This document shows positions 63,110-64,000 of a stretch of DNA of 64,000 bases, in pieces. The translations under genes were made by a program, and so were the position numbers. Positions within the stretch are counted from its first letter, which is position 1, and each line of letters opens with the position of its first letter. Source of the DNA: Bradyrhizobium sp. CCBAU 51627 (lineage in GTDB: Bacteria; Pseudomonadota; Alphaproteobacteria; Rhizobiales; Xanthobacteraceae); the NCBI RefSeq assembly GCF_028128765.1, contig NZ_LBJG01000093.1:186001-250000 (forward strand), given 5' to 3'. Under the pieces are notes generated by a model. It was not told the DNA's origin and did not search any database. It was given only the letters and a program-made list of their open reading frames with translations.

Positions 63110-64000
63110 CTAGTGCTTCAGCTCGAACCGCTTCAGCTTCCGGTGCAGCGTGGCACGGCTGACGCCGAGGGCCCTGGCGGCCGCCGACACATTGCCGCCG
63201 GCGCGCAACAGCGCACGCTGCAACACCGCGCGCTGACTGCCGTCGAGATGATCATGCCCGGGTTCGCCGCCAAGCAGGTCGGCTGCGGGCACCGGCTGCA
63301 TCGGGCGGCCCGGTGCAATCCCGAGGGCCGCGCGCGCGGTCCGCGTGGCGCCGATCACGAGATCGTCCGCATCGACCGCAACGAGGCCGCTGCAACTGCC
63401 ATCCGCAGCTTGCGTCAGTACGATGCGGGCATGGGCAAAGGCACGGCGAAACAGGTCAGCCTCGATACGCCTGGCGGCTTCACCGGCCGCCAGCGCGATC
63501 AGGCTGGAGAAGGCGTCGGTGCGGTCGGCGCGGCAGGAGGAGACGTCGAGCACGCCGGCAAAGGCCGCCTCATGATCGTAGATCGGAACGGCCGTGCAGC
63601 TCAGCAGGGTATTGCGGGTGAAGAAATGCTGGTCGCGATCGATCGTCAACGGGCGCTGCTCGACGACGCACGTGCCAATGCCGTTGGTGCCCTCATGCTC
63701 CTCGCTCCAGAGCGCACCGGTCCACAGGCCCCAGGACTGAAATGTCGAATCGTCGGCCGGTGTACCGCGGCGGTCCACCGGAACCCCCTCGCCGTCGGCA
63801 AGCAACACGCAACAGCCGCTCGCGCCGACCGCCTGATAGAGCCGGTCCATGGCGCCTTGCGCGGCGGCCAGCAGCGGCGCGATGCGCTCGCGCGCCTGTC
63901 GCAGCTCGGCGTCGCTCAGCCGCAGCGGCTCGCTGCGGCCGGCGGGATCGAGATGATGCAGTCGGGAGGACCGGCGCCACGAGGCCACGAGCGCGGACCG
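63110..64000 (-). CDS. AcoR-like regulator: GAF domain plus Fis-type HTH, without AAA+ domain (5' end outside window)
   Basis: The frame stays open to the window edge; 'SWRRSSRLHHLDP' at its start is the usual N-terminal block of AcoR-type activators, so only a few residues are missing. A GAF domain follows ('AVGASGCCVLLADGEGVPVD', 'WSEEHEGTNGIGTCVVEQRP'), then a linker and the Fis HTH 'VLQRALLRAGGNVSAAARAL', 'GVSRATLHRKLKRFELKH'. The sigma-54 AAA+ ATPase domain normally between them is absent, not just cut, because the GAF-HTH link is continuous. Likely controls ald-DUF779. Confidence 0.85.
   Translation of the reverse strand, partial: RSALVASWRRSSRLHHLDPAGRSEPLRLSDAELRQARERIAPLLAAAQGAMDRLYQAVGASGCCVLLADGEGVPVDRRGTPADDSTFQSWGLWTGALWSEEHEGTNGIGTCVVEQRPLTIDRDQHFFTRNTLLSCTAVPIYDHEAAFAGVLDVSSCRADRTDAFSSLIALAAGEAARRIEADLFRRAFAHARIVLTQAADGSCSGLVAVDADDLVIGATRTARAALGIAPGRPMQPVPAADLLGGEPGHDHLDGSQRAVLQRALLRAGGNVSAAARALGVSRATLHRKLKRFELKH

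Overview
This is a high-GC alphaproteobacterial chromosome segment. It most resembles the Bradyrhizobium/Rhodopseudomonas group of the Hyphomicrobiales (Rhizobiales). The placement is inferred from gene order (dgt-argS-SPOR-[nagZ]-scpA-scpB-tatA-tatB-tatC-serS-surE-pcm-nlpD; yajC-secD-secF; pdhA-pdhB-pdhC-lpdA with a lipoyl domain on E1-beta), NodVW/FixLJ-like two-component genes and REP-like inverted repeats between genes. No rRNA operon, intact tRNA, insertion sequence, prophage or CRISPR array was recognised.

Layout. 1-6.2 kb: the 3' end of a TPR protein, threonine dehydratase, then the minus-strand yajC-secD-secF-Mth938-squalene/phytoene-synthase block. 6.3-22 kb: a DUF815 ATPase and a long housekeeping block on the minus strand for translation (serS, argS), protein export (tatABC), chromosome condensation (scpAB), cell-envelope division factors (SPOR, NlpD-like), stress repair (pcm, surE) and dNTP control (dgt). 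It contains a decayed nagZ and one inserted receiver gene. 22-24 kb: erpA, a tRNA-like remnant, an exported protein, and a decaying DUF6883-DUF4926 gene pair lying between two copies of an about 85-bp imperfect repeat. 24-30 kb: hybrid histidine kinase, exonuclease III, a Sel1/TPR protein and ilvD.

30.5-35.8 kb is a cobalt/cobalamin locus. rcnR-rcnA (nickel/cobalt sensing and efflux) faces a convergent operon of btuB, a small DUF1488-like gene, cbtB and cbtA, headed by a clear cobalamin riboswitch. 36.2-42.5 kb is a catabolic operon (extradiol-type VOC dioxygenase, MhpA-type flavin hydroxylase, MFS transporter, FAH-family hydrolase, frameshifted cytochrome b) with a divergent GntR/FCD regulator, probably for an aromatic acid.

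42.5-52 kb is signalling and envelope: small lipoprotein, class III cyclase, Slt-type lytic transglycosylase, three small cysteine-pair proteins, and a three-PAS histidine kinase with two response regulators. 52-60.8 kb: a Bug/TctC binding protein, threonine synthase and the pyruvate dehydrogenase operon, which also carries DUF5076, a cytosine-deaminase-like gene and a small membrane protein. 60.9-64 kb: a DUF779-aldehyde dehydrogenase unit beside an AcoR-like GAF-Fis regulator cut by the window edge, with a perfect 18-bp palindrome between them.

Most of the window is ordinary core genome. The less ordinary parts are the flanked, decaying DUF6883/DUF4926 module, the tRNA-like remnant, the broken nagZ and cytochrome b genes, the riboswitch-controlled cobalt operon with a short overlapping leader ORF, the tandem cysteine-pair proteins, and the short AcoR-like regulator with its palindrome.
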